Position numbers and translations under genes: made by a program. Shown in pieces: positions 41,937 to 50,932 of a stretch of 64,000 bases of DNA. Position 1 is the first letter of the stretch; each line of letters begins with the position of its first letter. Below the pieces are notes generated by a model. That model had not been told where the DNA came from and did not search any database. It saw only the letters and a program-made list of their open reading frames with translations. Source of the DNA: Salipiger abyssi (lineage in GTDB: Bacteria; Pseudomonadota; Alphaproteobacteria; Rhodobacterales; Rhodobacteraceae); assembly GCF_017311415.1 (NCBI RefSeq), contig NZ_JAEKIS010000001.1:558001-622000 (forward strand), read 5' to 3'.

Positions 41937-42824
41937 ATGGCCGACATTATCGGATTTATCGGACTGGGCGTCATGGGCGGGCCGATGTGCCGTAACATCG
42001 CGATCAAGCATCCGGGCCGTGTCCTCTGCTTTGACCTGTCCGACGCTGCGCGCGCGGCTCTTGCCGACACCAAGGCTGAACAGGTGGACAGAGTCGAGGC
42101 GCTGGCGAAAGAGGCCGACATCATCTGCATGTCGTTGCCGGGAGGCCCTCAGGTTCTGAAGGTGGCCGAGGCGATCGCAGAGTCCGCCCGGCCCGGGACG
42201 GTGGTCGTCGACTTGTCCACCACTACGGTGGCTGACGCCCGCAAGGCTGGCCAGCTGCTTGCAGAACACGAGATCGCATTTGCGGATGCTCCGGTCGCTC
42301 GTACACGGCAGGCCGCGCAGGAAGGCAAGCTGAGCATCATGGTTGGCGCGACGCCCGAGCTTTACGACCGCATCAGGCCGGTGCTCGACTACATGGCTTC
42401 GGACATCACCCATGGCGGCGACATCGGCGCGGGGCAGGTGCTCAAGCTGGCCAACAACATGCTGGTTTTCGCCAACACCGTGGCCCTGGCCGAGATGATC
42501 GTTCTGGGCGAGCGGGCCGGGGTGAAGGCCGACACGCTGCTGGAAGCCGTCTCGAAAGGGTCGGGCGACAGTTTCGTGCTGCGCAACCACGGCATGAAGG
42601 CCATGGCGCCGCGCGAGTTTCCCGCGCACTCGTTCCCGGCCGAGTACGTGCTCAAGGACATTTCCTACGTTTTCGATCTGGCTGACGAAACCGGCACCCC
42701 CATTCCAGCGGCCAACCAGGCCCGCGCCTATTATGCAACCGCAGTCGAGCGGGGATTCGGAGACAAATACTTCCCCTCGGTCATTCAGCTGGTTGAGTCA
42801 GATGCGATGGAGAAACCCCAATGA
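41937..42824 (+). CDS. Beta-hydroxyacid dehydrogenase-family reductase
   Basis: A 295-residue member of the 3-hydroxyisobutyrate dehydrogenase family. The Rossmann motif GFIGLGVMGGPM lies at residues 6-17. The catalytic lysine is in GAGQVLKLANN (Lys170). The substrate motif usually reading DAPVSGG is DAPVART (residues 117-123), which places an arginine in the carboxylate/sulfonate-binding loop. That resembles sulfolactaldehyde reductases and gamma-hydroxybutyrate dehydrogenases more than true HIBADH. The start lies 10 bp after the SDR gene, and the end overlaps the permease gene by 4 bp. Confidence 0.82.
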   Translation: MADIIGFIGLGVMGGPMCRNIAIKHPGRVLCFDLSDAARAALADTKAEQVDRVEALAKEADIICMSLPGGPQVLKVAEAIAESARPGTVVVDLSTTTVADARKAGQLLAEHEIAFADAPVARTRQAAQEGKLSIMVGATPELYDRIRPVLDYMASDITHGGDIGAGQVLKLANNMLVFANTVALAEMIVLGERAGVKADTLLEAVSKGSGDSFVLRNHGMKAMAPREFPAHSFPAEYVLKDISYVFDLADETGTPIPAANQARAYYATAVERGFGDKYFPSVIQLVESDAMEKPQ

Positions 42825-43720
42825 GCTTCTGGGACTCGCTTCTTTACGACCTCTTTCCATTGATCTGGTCAGGCATGATCACCGGCTGTCTCTACGCGCT
42901 CGGTGCGCTCGGTCTGGTCATGATCTTCAAATGCTCGAAGGTCGTCAATTTCAGCCATGGCAACGTCGCCGGCCTCACCGCTTTCCTTGTCTATGGCCTG
43001 TCGTCCGGAATGCTGATGTCCCTATCCTGGGGCGCGGCCGTTCTGGTCGCCTTGCTTGCAGCCGTCGCCATCGCGTTCCTGATCTACTCCATCATCTCTC
43101 CGCTGGTGTTCGAGAGCGATCTCACCTCGACCATCGCAACGCTCGGTTTCGGGCTGATCGCCCAGGGCGTGACTCTGCTGACCTTCGGGGCTGATATCGT
43201 CGCGCTCGACCTGCCGATCCCGCGCTTCGCCTTTTCGGTGCTGGGGCTGCTGATCACGGGTTATGACCTGACCGTGCTGGCCGTGGCGGTGGTGACCATC
43301 GGCGCCTTGTTCATCATTATCGACTACACCAAGCTGGGCATTGCCTTCCGCGCGATATCGGAGAACCCGTTCGCCGCCGAGGTCTGCGGCCTGAACCTCC
43401 GCTCCGTGCATTATTTCGCATGGATCACGGCGGCCATTCTGGGCGTGGTGGGGGCGCTGCTGATCGTGCCGACGACGTTCCTGTCGGTGACGACCGTGGC
43501 GACCTTCATGCTCCAGGCCTTTGCGGCAGCCGTGATCGGGGGCTTCGCGTCCCTCCCCGGAGCACTGGTCGGCGGCGTCCTGGTCGGCGTGCTGATGAAT
43601 CTGTTCACCTTCTACGTGTCGCCCGAGTTCTCGTCGACATTCCTGCTGGCCGTCATCCTTGTGGCGCTGAACATCTTCCCCAATGGCATCCTGCAAAAGG
43701 TTGGAGGTTCCCGTGTCTGA
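42821..43720 (+). CDS. Branched-chain-type ABC transporter permease (LivH)
   Basis: A 299-residue inner-membrane permease with eight or so helices and the LivH pattern: GCLYALGALGLVMIFKCSKVVNFSHGNVAGLTAF near the N-terminus and GIAFRAISENPFAAEVCGLN in the cytoplasmic EAA-like loop. It pairs with the LivM-like subunit downstream. The ATG overlaps the preceding stop. Confidence 0.88.
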   Translation: MSFWDSLLYDLFPLIWSGMITGCLYALGALGLVMIFKCSKVVNFSHGNVAGLTAFLVYGLSSGMLMSLSWGAAVLVALLAAVAIAFLIYSIISPLVFESDLTSTIATLGFGLIAQGVTLLTFGADIVALDLPIPRFAFSVLGLLITGYDLTVLAVAVVTIGALFIIIDYTKLGIAFRAISENPFAAEVCGLNLRSVHYFAWITAAILGVVGALLIVPTTFLSVTTVATFMLQAFAAAVIGGFASLPGALVGGVLVGVLMNLFTFYVSPEFSSTFLLAVILVALNIFPNGILQKVGGSRV

Positions 43721-44699
43721 TCAGGCGACGCATATCATACCGGGCCAAAGCGTCGTGTCGCGCCTGTCCGGCATGGCCACCTCCGGCCTGACAACAGCCG
43801 TCGTGGTGGCGGTGCTGATCTTCATGCCCCTTCTGCTTGGCGGGTCATGGACCTTTACGCTCGGCCTCTGCTTTGCCAACTCGATCGGTGTTCTCGCCGT
43901 TTCGCTGCTGGTCCGCTACGGCGGAGAGGTCTCGATCGGCCACACGTTCTTTACGGCACTCGGCGCCTATTCTGTCGGGGTGCTGGACACCCGGTACGGC
44001 ATCTCGCTTTGGGCCTCGGTGCCGCTGGCACTGCTGCTTGGCGTGGTGTTCGGTCTGCTCTTTGCCTGGCCGTCCCGCAATCTCCACGGCATTTACCTGG
44101 CGGTGACGACGCTGGCGCTGGCGCTGGCGGTGCCCGAGATGATCAACAATTTCGACGTGCTCACCGGCGGTTACGAGGGGCTGTATGTCGCGACCCCCTT
44201 CATTCCCGGGATCGAGATGGGGCTACAGCGGTACTACGTGGCGCTTTTCATGCTCGTGATCGTCTGCCTGGCGGTTGCCCGCCTGCGCCTGTCGCGCCAG
44301 GGTATGGCGCTGCTGCTCGCCAAGGCGCATCCGGCCGCGGCCGATGCCTTTGGCACCCGCCGGGTCTGGGCGCGTGTCTCAATCATGGGGATCTCGGGCG
44401 GGATCGGTGCGATCTGCGGCGCGACGCTGGCGTTCTCCGGTTCGACCGTTTCGCCCGGAGGCTTCACCTTCTGGCAGGCGATCTTCCTGCTTGTGGGCTC
44501 TGTCGTCAGTTTCTACGGCCTGTCCCTGACCCGCGTGTTGATCGGCGGAGCGTTCGTTACCCTGGTTCCGCAACTGCTGTCCGCATCCGGAGCATGGATT
44601 CCCGTGCTCTATGGCTTGGCCCTGCTCGGGATGATCCTTTTGGGCCACTACATGCCGCGCATCCGCAAGGCGATGAACCGTAAAGCGGAGGCCAATTGA
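43713..44699 (+). CDS. Branched-chain-type ABC transporter permease (LivM)
   Basis: A 328-residue LivM-type permease: SLLVRYGGEVSIGHTFFTALGAYSVGVL, NLHGIYLAVTTLALALAVPE and a C-terminal helix bundle with GGIGAICGATLAFSGSTVSPGGFTFWQAIFLL. The GTG at 43713 overlaps the LivH stop by 8 bp and has GGAGG about 7 bp upstream, so it is preferred over the ATG at 43683. Confidence 0.85.
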   Translation: MSDQATHIIPGQSVVSRLSGMATSGLTTAVVVAVLIFMPLLLGGSWTFTLGLCFANSIGVLAVSLLVRYGGEVSIGHTFFTALGAYSVGVLDTRYGISLWASVPLALLLGVVFGLLFAWPSRNLHGIYLAVTTLALALAVPEMINNFDVLTGGYEGLYVATPFIPGIEMGLQRYYVALFMLVIVCLAVARLRLSRQGMALLLAKAHPAAADAFGTRRVWARVSIMGISGGIGAICGATLAFSGSTVSPGGFTFWQAIFLLVGSVVSFYGLSLTRVLIGGAFVTLVPQLLSASGAWIPVLYGLALLGMILLGHYMPRIRKAMNRKAEAN

Positions 44700-45470
44700 T
44701 GGACCAGACGACCAATGCCCTGCGCGGCGAAGGGATCGCGCTTTCCTTTGGTGGGATCAAAGTGCTCAGGGGGCTCGACGTGGAGTTCCGCGCCGGAGAG
44801 ATCACCGGGCTGATAGGGCCCAATGGTGCCGGCAAGACCAGCCTCTTCAACTGCCTGACAGGGGCCTATTTGCCGCAAGAGGGGACCATCTCCTATGCTG
44901 GCGATCCGCTGAACGGCCTGCCGCCCGCGGCCCGCGCCAACAAGGGGATCGTCCGCAGCTTTCAGCATGTGGCGCTCTGCCCGGACCTGACTGTCCGCGA
45001 GAACGTGATGATGGGCATCGCCCGCAATGGCTCGGCGGGATGGCTCTCTGCCTTCCTGCCGCTTCCGGGCGGCACCCGCGAGCGCGAGGAGATGGCCCGT
45101 TCGGCGGACGAGGCCCTTGCCGATCTCGGATTGCCCGATGTCGGGGACAAGCTTCCCGGAGAGCTTCCCCCCGGCATGCAGCGCCTGGTCGAGATCGCCC
45201 GTGCCGTCGTTGGCAAGCCTTCGGTGCTGATGCTGGACGAGCCGGCGGCGGGTCTCAACAACTCGGAAACCCGCGACCTGACGAAAGTGCTGCGCAAACT
45301 TGCGTCGACTGACCTGGTGATGGTCGTGGTCGAACATGACATGGATCTCGTCATGTCGATTTGCGACCGGATCTACGTGCTCAATTTCGGTGAGTTCGTC
45401 GCTGTCGGATCGCCCGAAGAGGTTCGCAGCAACCCGGACGTGGTCCGTATCTATCTGGGGAGTGATGACG

Positions 45471-45478
<8 letters not shown>
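44699..45478 (+). CDS. ABC transporter ATP-binding protein (LivG)
   Basis: A 259-residue ATPase. Walker A is GPNGAGKTSLFNCLTG (near residue 42), the Q-loop region follows (GIVRSFQHV), the signature-like motif is PGMQRLVEIARA and Walker B is SVLMLDEPAAGLN, with the switch histidine in VVEHDMDLVM. The ABC signature LSGG is replaced by LPPG (GELPPGMQ), seen in some LivG proteins. Start ATG 44699 overlaps the LivM stop (TGATG). Confidence 0.88.
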
Positions 45479-46202
<724 letters not shown>

Positions 46203-46211
46203 GGGGATGCC

Positions 46212-47012
46212 ATGAAGACCTGGGAAATCTACGCCATCAGACACGCTACGAACGAAACGCGCACCCGTGGGGTCAACTTCATCTCGGACCCGGATCCCAC
46301 GGCGCCCCTGACGCTCGATTTCTTTTGCTGGGTGCTCAGGAGCGGTCGGGAGGTGATTATCGTGGATACCGGGATCGATCCCGCAAAGGGCGAACCGAAC
46401 GGTCACAGGCAGGTCATGTCCCCGCCCGACGGCTGGGCGGCGCTTGGGATCGACCCTGCCGAAGTGTCGACCGTTCTGCTGACCCATGCCCATTACGATC
46501 ACCTCGGCTATCTCGATGCGTTGCCGAACGCGCGGTTCTACATGCAGGCCGAAGAAATGGCGTATGTCACGGGGCCATGGATGCAGAAACCGACGTTCCG
46601 TCATGCCTACAAGGCGGACGAGATCGCGCGGTTGGTGCATCTTCTGCATGACGGACGCCTGCACCTGCATGGCCGGGACTTCGACGTGACCGACGGGATC
46701 AGCGCTCATTGGGTCGGGGGCCATTGCGCGGGGCAGGAGGTCTTGCGCATCCGGACGGAGCGCGGCTGGGTCGTGCTCGCCTCGGATGCATTGCATTACT
46801 ACGAGGAGTTCGAGCGCGGTATTCCCTTTACCGTTGCGTTCAATATTTCCGACATGATTGCAGCCCACGACCGGATTCGGGAATTGGCCGACAGCGACGA
46901 TCACGTGCTTCCAGCTCATGATCCGAAGCTTCTGGACAAATATGCTGCGATAAGTCCGGAAATGGCCGGCCACGTCCTCCGACTTGACCAGGCTCCGGAG
47001 ACTGGGGCATGA
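46212..47012 (+). CDS. MBL-fold hydrolase, N-acyl-homoserine-lactonase-like
   Basis: A 266-residue metallo-beta-lactamase-fold protein with the dinuclear zinc motif THAHYDHLGY (His92, His94, Asp96, His97), a third histidine in VGGHCAGQEV and an ASDALHYY aspartate. LPAHDP completes the site near the C-terminus. This layout matches the AHL-lactonase (AiiA/AttM) family. In catabolic operons such enzymes often open lactones of pathway intermediates, so quorum quenching is not implied. It is 9 bp after livF. Confidence 0.75.
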   Translation: MKTWEIYAIRHATNETRTRGVNFISDPDPTAPLTLDFFCWVLRSGREVIIVDTGIDPAKGEPNGHRQVMSPPDGWAALGIDPAEVSTVLLTHAHYDHLGYLDALPNARFYMQAEEMAYVTGPWMQKPTFRHAYKADEIARLVHLLHDGRLHLHGRDFDVTDGISAHWVGGHCAGQEVLRIRTERGWVVLASDALHYYEEFERGIPFTVAFNISDMIAAHDRIRELADSDDHVLPAHDPKLLDKYAAISPEMAGHVLRLDQAPETGA

Positions 47013-47013
47013 G

Positions 47014-47025
47014 AGTATGCATTGT
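47014..47025. promoter_or_regulatory. Island operator candidate 4 (before the GntR gene)
   Basis: AGTATGCATTGT, 9 of 12 matches to ATAATGCATTAT, 36 bp before the GntR-family start. It would fit autoregulation. Confidence 0.4.
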
Positions 47026-47060
47026 GCACTCGTGCAACACCATTCGGGGGCTAATTGGTG

Positions 47061-47708
47061 ATGGAAAGCCAGGCGAAGCATCAGACCAAGGAAGAATACG
47101 TCGCGGATTTCCTTCGGGAAGGCATCATCTCGGGTCAGTTCCCGCGTGGTTCCAAGCTCAAGCAGGCGCAGATCGCCGAGATGATCGGCACGTCGATCAC
47201 CCCCGTTCGAGAGGCGATCAAGCTGTTGGAGGCCGAGGGCTTTATCCTGGGCACGTCGCACCGCGGAGCGATCGTGGCTCCCTTCGACATCAACGCGACC
47301 GAAGAGATCACCGATTTGCGGGTCACGCTGGAATGCAAGCTGGGGCTCAAGGCGGTCAGCCGCCTGACCTCGCAGGACATCGAGGAGCTGCGCGTTCTTC
47401 AGGACCAGATCGAGGACGCCGCGGCGCGCGGCGACAAGGACGCGGTCCGCACGATCAACTACCGGTTTCACGAGCTGATCTACATCGCGGCCGAGCTGCC
47501 GCAGACCCTGCGGTTCGTCCGGGCGCTCTGGGCACGTTATCCGTTCGACCTCATCAACCGTCTGGAAAACCGCATCGACCGTGCTTCGCAGGAGCACCGG
47601 GACATGCTGAGCGCCATCATTGCCCGCGACGAAGTCGCCTTTGTCCAGGCCCTGCGATCGCATATCCGCTCGGCCTGGGACGAGTTCAAGGTCAGCTACT
47701 CCGAATAG
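47061..47708 (+). CDS. GntR-family transcriptional regulator (FCD subfamily)
   Basis: A 215-residue regulator. The winged helix-turn-helix is GIISGQFPRGSKLKQAQIAEMIGTSITPVREAIKLLEAEGFI. The FCD ligand domain has TEEITDLRVTLECKLGLKAV, a RFHELIY helix with a metal-type histidine and EHRDMLSAIIARD. Such proteins usually bind an acid or its CoA ester and repress transport and catabolic genes. It is the only regulator inside the island and is the best candidate to bind the ATAATGCATTAT-like sites. ATG 47061 is used, within a TTG-GTG-ATG string. Confidence 0.88.
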   Translation: MESQAKHQTKEEYVADFLREGIISGQFPRGSKLKQAQIAEMIGTSITPVREAIKLLEAEGFILGTSHRGAIVAPFDINATEEITDLRVTLECKLGLKAVSRLTSQDIEELRVLQDQIEDAAARGDKDAVRTINYRFHELIYIAAELPQTLRFVRALWARYPFDLINRLENRIDRASQEHRDMLSAIIARDEVAFVQALRSHIRSAWDEFKVSYSE

Positions 47709-47761
47709 CCCCCGCGCCCTTTCCGGCCCGGGGACGAACCCTAGCCTGAAAGGATTGCACA

Positions 47762-48340
47762 ATGGCATCTGACTCTATCCTCCTTGTCATGGACATGCTG
47801 AACGACCTCGTTCATCCCGACGGGATGGGCGGCAAGAGCTATGTCCCGCTCATGCAGGATCGCGGCGTCTATGACGCGACAGAACTTGCGATCAGCAAGG
47901 CCCGTGCGGCGGGCGTGATGGTCGGTTACGTGCGTGTCGGGTTTTCCCCGAATTACGCGGAATGCCCGCCGGGATCGCCGGTATTCTCGAAGGCGCGCGA
48001 CAACGGGGTGTTCAAGCTTGGCGACTGGGGAACCGAGGTGCTGGACCGGTTTGCCCCCCAGCCCGGCGACCCGGATATCATCAAGCACAGGGTCAGCCCG
48101 TTCTACGCGACCAAGCTCGAACCTCTTCTGAGAGCGCAGGGCATCCGGCGCCTGGTCCTGTCCGGAGTGTCGACGAACGGCGTCGTTTCTGCGGCGGTCC
48201 GCGAAGGCCACGACCGCGACTACGAATGCGTGCTGCTTGAAGACTGCTGTGCCGGCGCGACCGCCGATGAGCATGACCACGCCCTGTCCGGGCTGCGCCG
48301 CTTTGCGCAGGTGACGAGCGCAACCGACGTGGCCTTCTAA
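47762..48340 (+). CDS. Isochorismatase-fold hydrolase lacking the catalytic cysteine
   Basis: A 192-residue protein of the cysteine-hydrolase/isochorismatase fold. It has Asp11 (LLVMDMLNDLV) and Lys108 (IIKHRVSPFY) of the usual triad. The position of the nucleophile in the GVxTNxCV motif is valine (GVSTNGVV, Val141). Similar GVVxS variants exist in uncharacterised members and in true isochorismatases, which work without a cysteine. The ring or amide substrate cannot be assigned. The start is 53 bp after the GntR gene. Confidence 0.75.
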   Translation: MASDSILLVMDMLNDLVHPDGMGGKSYVPLMQDRGVYDATELAISKARAAGVMVGYVRVGFSPNYAECPPGSPVFSKARDNGVFKLGDWGTEVLDRFAPQPGDPDIIKHRVSPFYATKLEPLLRAQGIRRLVLSGVSTNGVVSAAVREGHDRDYECVLLEDCCAGATADEHDHALSGLRRFAQVTSATDVAF

Positions 48341-48353
48341 ACGAAACGCCAAA

Positions 48354-48365
48354 TGAATGCATCAT
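48354..48365. promoter_or_regulatory. Island operator candidate 5
   Basis: TGAATGCATCAT, 9 of 12 matches to the island palindrome, in the 200-bp gap before the hydratase operon. Confidence 0.35.
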
Positions 48366-48461
48366 AATTGTCCGGCGAGAGCCGGATTCGGGGAGGTTTG
48401 TCCGAAATTCAGCGTAAGTCAGGACTTAAGCCTGCAAAATGCGCGCTTGACCGTCGCAAAA

Positions 48462-48473
48462 ATAATGCATTAT
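48462..48473. promoter_or_regulatory. Island operator candidate 6 (perfect)
   Basis: ATAATGCATTAT, a perfect 12-bp palindrome identical to the copy at 39717, in an AT-rich patch 68 bp before the hydratase gene start. CAAAATGCGCAT (48490-48501) follows and may be a degenerate second copy. Confidence 0.6.
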
Positions 48474-48540
48474 ATGAAAAATAGCCGCGCAAAATGCGCA
48501 TGACACCACCGAACGCCAGACTGATAGGGAGACCCTGAAA

Positions 48541-49764
48541 GTGACCACCGCTGAAAAGACCAAGGAAGACGACGCCAAGGGCATGGGCGGCGCGCCCGCC
48601 GAGGGCAAAATCACCGATGAGGCGATTGCCGCCGCCGAAAAGATGGTCGGGCTGCAACTGCGCCCCGAAGGTCCGTACCTTCAGGATGCGACCGCCGACA
48701 CGCTGCGCAACTGGTGCAACGGCATCGGCGACCTCAACCCGCTCTACCGTGATCCCGGCTACGGCGCGGCGTCGCGCTACGGCACGCAGCTCGGCCATCC
48801 GATGTTCCCGATGGCGCTTGGCTGGATTGGCCGGACCCGCTGGGGCCTGCCGGGCGTCCATGGCTTCTACGCGGGCAACGACTGGGAAATCTTCCGCCAC
48901 ATCCGCCCCGGCGACCGGATTAACGCCATCGAGCGCGTGATCGGGATCGACGTGAAGGAAAGCAAGTTCTCGGGCCGGCTGGTGCTGCAATATGTCGAGG
49001 CGACCTATTTCAACCAGCATGGCGACATGCTGTCTCGCGCCCTGGGCACCTGCACCCGCCACGAGCGCAAGGCGGCGCGCGATGCCGGCAAGTACAAGGA
49101 CATCACCACTTACGACTACACCCAGGAGGAGTTCGAGGCGCTCGACGCCTGCATCATGGAGGAGCCGATGAAGATCCGCGGCTCCAAGGTGCGCTACTGG
49201 GAGGACGTCACCGAAGGCGAAAGTCTCGACACCATCGTGCGCGGCCCGCTGTCGCTGATGGATACCATGGGCTTCCTCGTGGGCTCGGGTCGCGGCCATA
49301 CCCATGGCGTGGTCTTCCAGAACGCGATGAAGCACCCGGGCCACTTCTTCCGCAACCCCGAGGCCGGCGGCGGCATCGAGTACACCGGCATCGGGCACCA
49401 CCGCGAAAGCACAGCCAAGGAGGTCGGCGTGCCCGGCGTCTACGACTACGGCCCGCAACGGTCGTCGTGGATGGCGTCGCTCGTCACCAACTGGATGGGG
49501 GATGCGGCCTTCCTCAAGCGCGTCCGCACCGAGATGCGCCGCTTCAACACCATGGGCGACAGCACCTGGTGCAAGGGCAAGGTGACCAAGAAGTACATCA
49601 AGGACGGCCACGCCCTGGTGGACATCGAGATCTGGGGCGAGAACCAGCGCGGCGAAGTCACAACGCCGGGCATCGCCACCGTCGCCCTCCAGTCGCGCGA
49701 CCCCGAGCTTCGGGTGTTCCTCGACTGCGGCAATCTCGAACTGGACCTTCCGGTCGTTCGCTGA
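48541..49764 (+). CDS. FAS1/MaoC-like acyl-CoA dehydratase, double hot-dog
   Basis: A 407-residue protein with two hot-dog halves. The first (residues ~30-190) has DLNPLYRDPGYGAASRYGTQLGHPMFPMALGW and PGVHGFYAGNDWEIFRHIRPGD. The second (~210-400) carries VFQNAMKHPGHFFRNPEAGGGIEY and VTKKYIKDGHALVDIEIWGENQRGEVTTPG. It belongs to the MaoC-type N-terminal-domain (FAS1-like) dehydratases acting on enoyl-CoA thioesters. It starts at GTG 48541 after GGGAGA. With the CoA-transferases downstream it likely hydrates or dehydrates a pathway CoA ester. Confidence 0.75.
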   Translation: MTTAEKTKEDDAKGMGGAPAEGKITDEAIAAAEKMVGLQLRPEGPYLQDATADTLRNWCNGIGDLNPLYRDPGYGAASRYGTQLGHPMFPMALGWIGRTRWGLPGVHGFYAGNDWEIFRHIRPGDRINAIERVIGIDVKESKFSGRLVLQYVEATYFNQHGDMLSRALGTCTRHERKAARDAGKYKDITTYDYTQEEFEALDACIMEEPMKIRGSKVRYWEDVTEGESLDTIVRGPLSLMDTMGFLVGSGRGHTHGVVFQNAMKHPGHFFRNPEAGGGIEYTGIGHHRESTAKEVGVPGVYDYGPQRSSWMASLVTNWMGDAAFLKRVRTEMRRFNTMGDSTWCKGKVTKKYIKDGHALVDIEIWGENQRGEVTTPGIATVALQSRDPELRVFLDCGNLELDLPVVR

Positions 49765-49780
49765 AGAAAGGGGGTCGGCC

Positions 49781-50932
49781 ATGACTGACAAGCCTCTATC
49801 CGGCCTTCGCGTCATTGAACGTGCCACTGGCGTGGCCGCGGCGCAGGCGGGGCGCCTGATGTGTCAGATGGGTGCCGAGGTCATCATGGCCGAGCCTTCC
49901 GGAGGCAGCCCGCTCAGGGAGGCGCCTCCGCTCCTCCCCGGGGGGCAGAGCGCGCTGTTCACTTACCTGTCCCTCGGCAAGCGCAGCGTCGTTTGCGATC
50001 CGGTGGGACCGGATTTCCAGAAGGATCTGCACAAGCTCCTGGCGGAGGCCGACATATTCATCGACGACACACCGGTCGCGGATCGCACCGGGTTGGCGCT
50101 CGATGAAGCGACCATCGCAAGGGAGCACCCGCACATCGTGCACCTGTCCGTCCTGCCATTCGGCGCTTTCGGGCCCAAGGCGGGCTGGAAAGGTGACGAG
50201 ATCAACCTGATCCACGCCGGAGGGGAGGGGTTCCTGTTGCCGAACGGGCTGACGGCCGACCTCTTCCCGGATCGTCCGCCGCTGAAGATCGCTGGGCATT
50301 TCGCCGAGATGCAGGGCGGCACGACGGCGGCGATGGCGGCGCTGGCCGCGCTCTGGGCCGGGCAGGGCCAGTTCGTCGATGCCTCCGTTCAGGACGCCAA
50401 CGTTGCCGTCGGCGCTTTCGCGATCCAGCGCTTTGGCGACGGATCGGTGGAACACCGCCTGACCCGGTCGTTCAAGTTCGGCGGCGTGATCGAATGCGCG
50501 GATGGCTACGTCGAACTTCTGACACTGGAAACCCGCCAGTGGCTTGGACTGATCGAGCTTCTCGGTGCCGATGACTGGGCGCAGGACCCGGAACTTGCCG
50601 ACGAGGTCGGGCGCAGCGCGCGCGGCGCCGAGATCAACCAGCGCATCCGCGACTGGGCGCGTCACCGCAAGGTCGAGGATCTGGTCGCGCAAGCCCAGAC
50701 ACTCGGCGTCCCAATGGCGCGCTACAACGCGCCGGAACAGGTTCTGACCGGCCTTCAGGAAACCGCGCGGGGCATCTTCGCGACGATCGACACCCCCGAT
50801 GGGCCGGTGCAGGTACAATCGCTGCCGTTCCGCTTCGGGCCGGACGCGCTGCCGGTCCGCGGCACGCTTGCCAGCCTCGGCGCGGACCAGTCGATCCTGT
50901 CCTGCCAACCCGGTCGGAGGGCTACCGCATGA
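49781..50932 (+). CDS. Class III CoA-transferase-like subunit, catalytic Asp replaced
   Basis: A 383-residue CaiB/BaiF-family protein: LSGLRVIERATGVAAAQAGRLMCQMGAEVIMAEP, LSLGKRSVVCDP, and the GQFVDASVQDANVA motif. At the catalytic position, where the family has aspartate (D-x3-G), it has Glu176 (HFAEMQGG). It overlaps the next CoA-transferase by 4 bp. Heteromeric family III enzymes such as BbsEF or SmtAB are encoded by two adjacent homologous genes, so this is probably the non-catalytic partner of the protein at 50929. Confidence 0.78.
   Translation: MTDKPLSGLRVIERATGVAAAQAGRLMCQMGAEVIMAEPSGGSPLREAPPLLPGGQSALFTYLSLGKRSVVCDPVGPDFQKDLHKLLAEADIFIDDTPVADRTGLALDEATIAREHPHIVHLSVLPFGAFGPKAGWKGDEINLIHAGGEGFLLPNGLTADLFPDRPPLKIAGHFAEMQGGTTAAMAALAALWAGQGQFVDASVQDANVAVGAFAIQRFGDGSVEHRLTRSFKFGGVIECADGYVELLTLETRQWLGLIELLGADDWAQDPELADEVGRSARGAEINQRIRDWARHRKVEDLVAQAQTLGVPMARYNAPEQVLTGLQETARGIFATIDTPDGPVQVQSLPFRFGPDALPVRGTLASLGADQSILSCQPGRRATA

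Noticed and set aside
46212-47012. A quorum-quenching system based on the AHL-lactonase-like gene
   Set aside because: No LuxI/LuxR genes are nearby, and the gene sits in a transport/catabolic operon, where MBL hydrolases often act on lactone intermediates.
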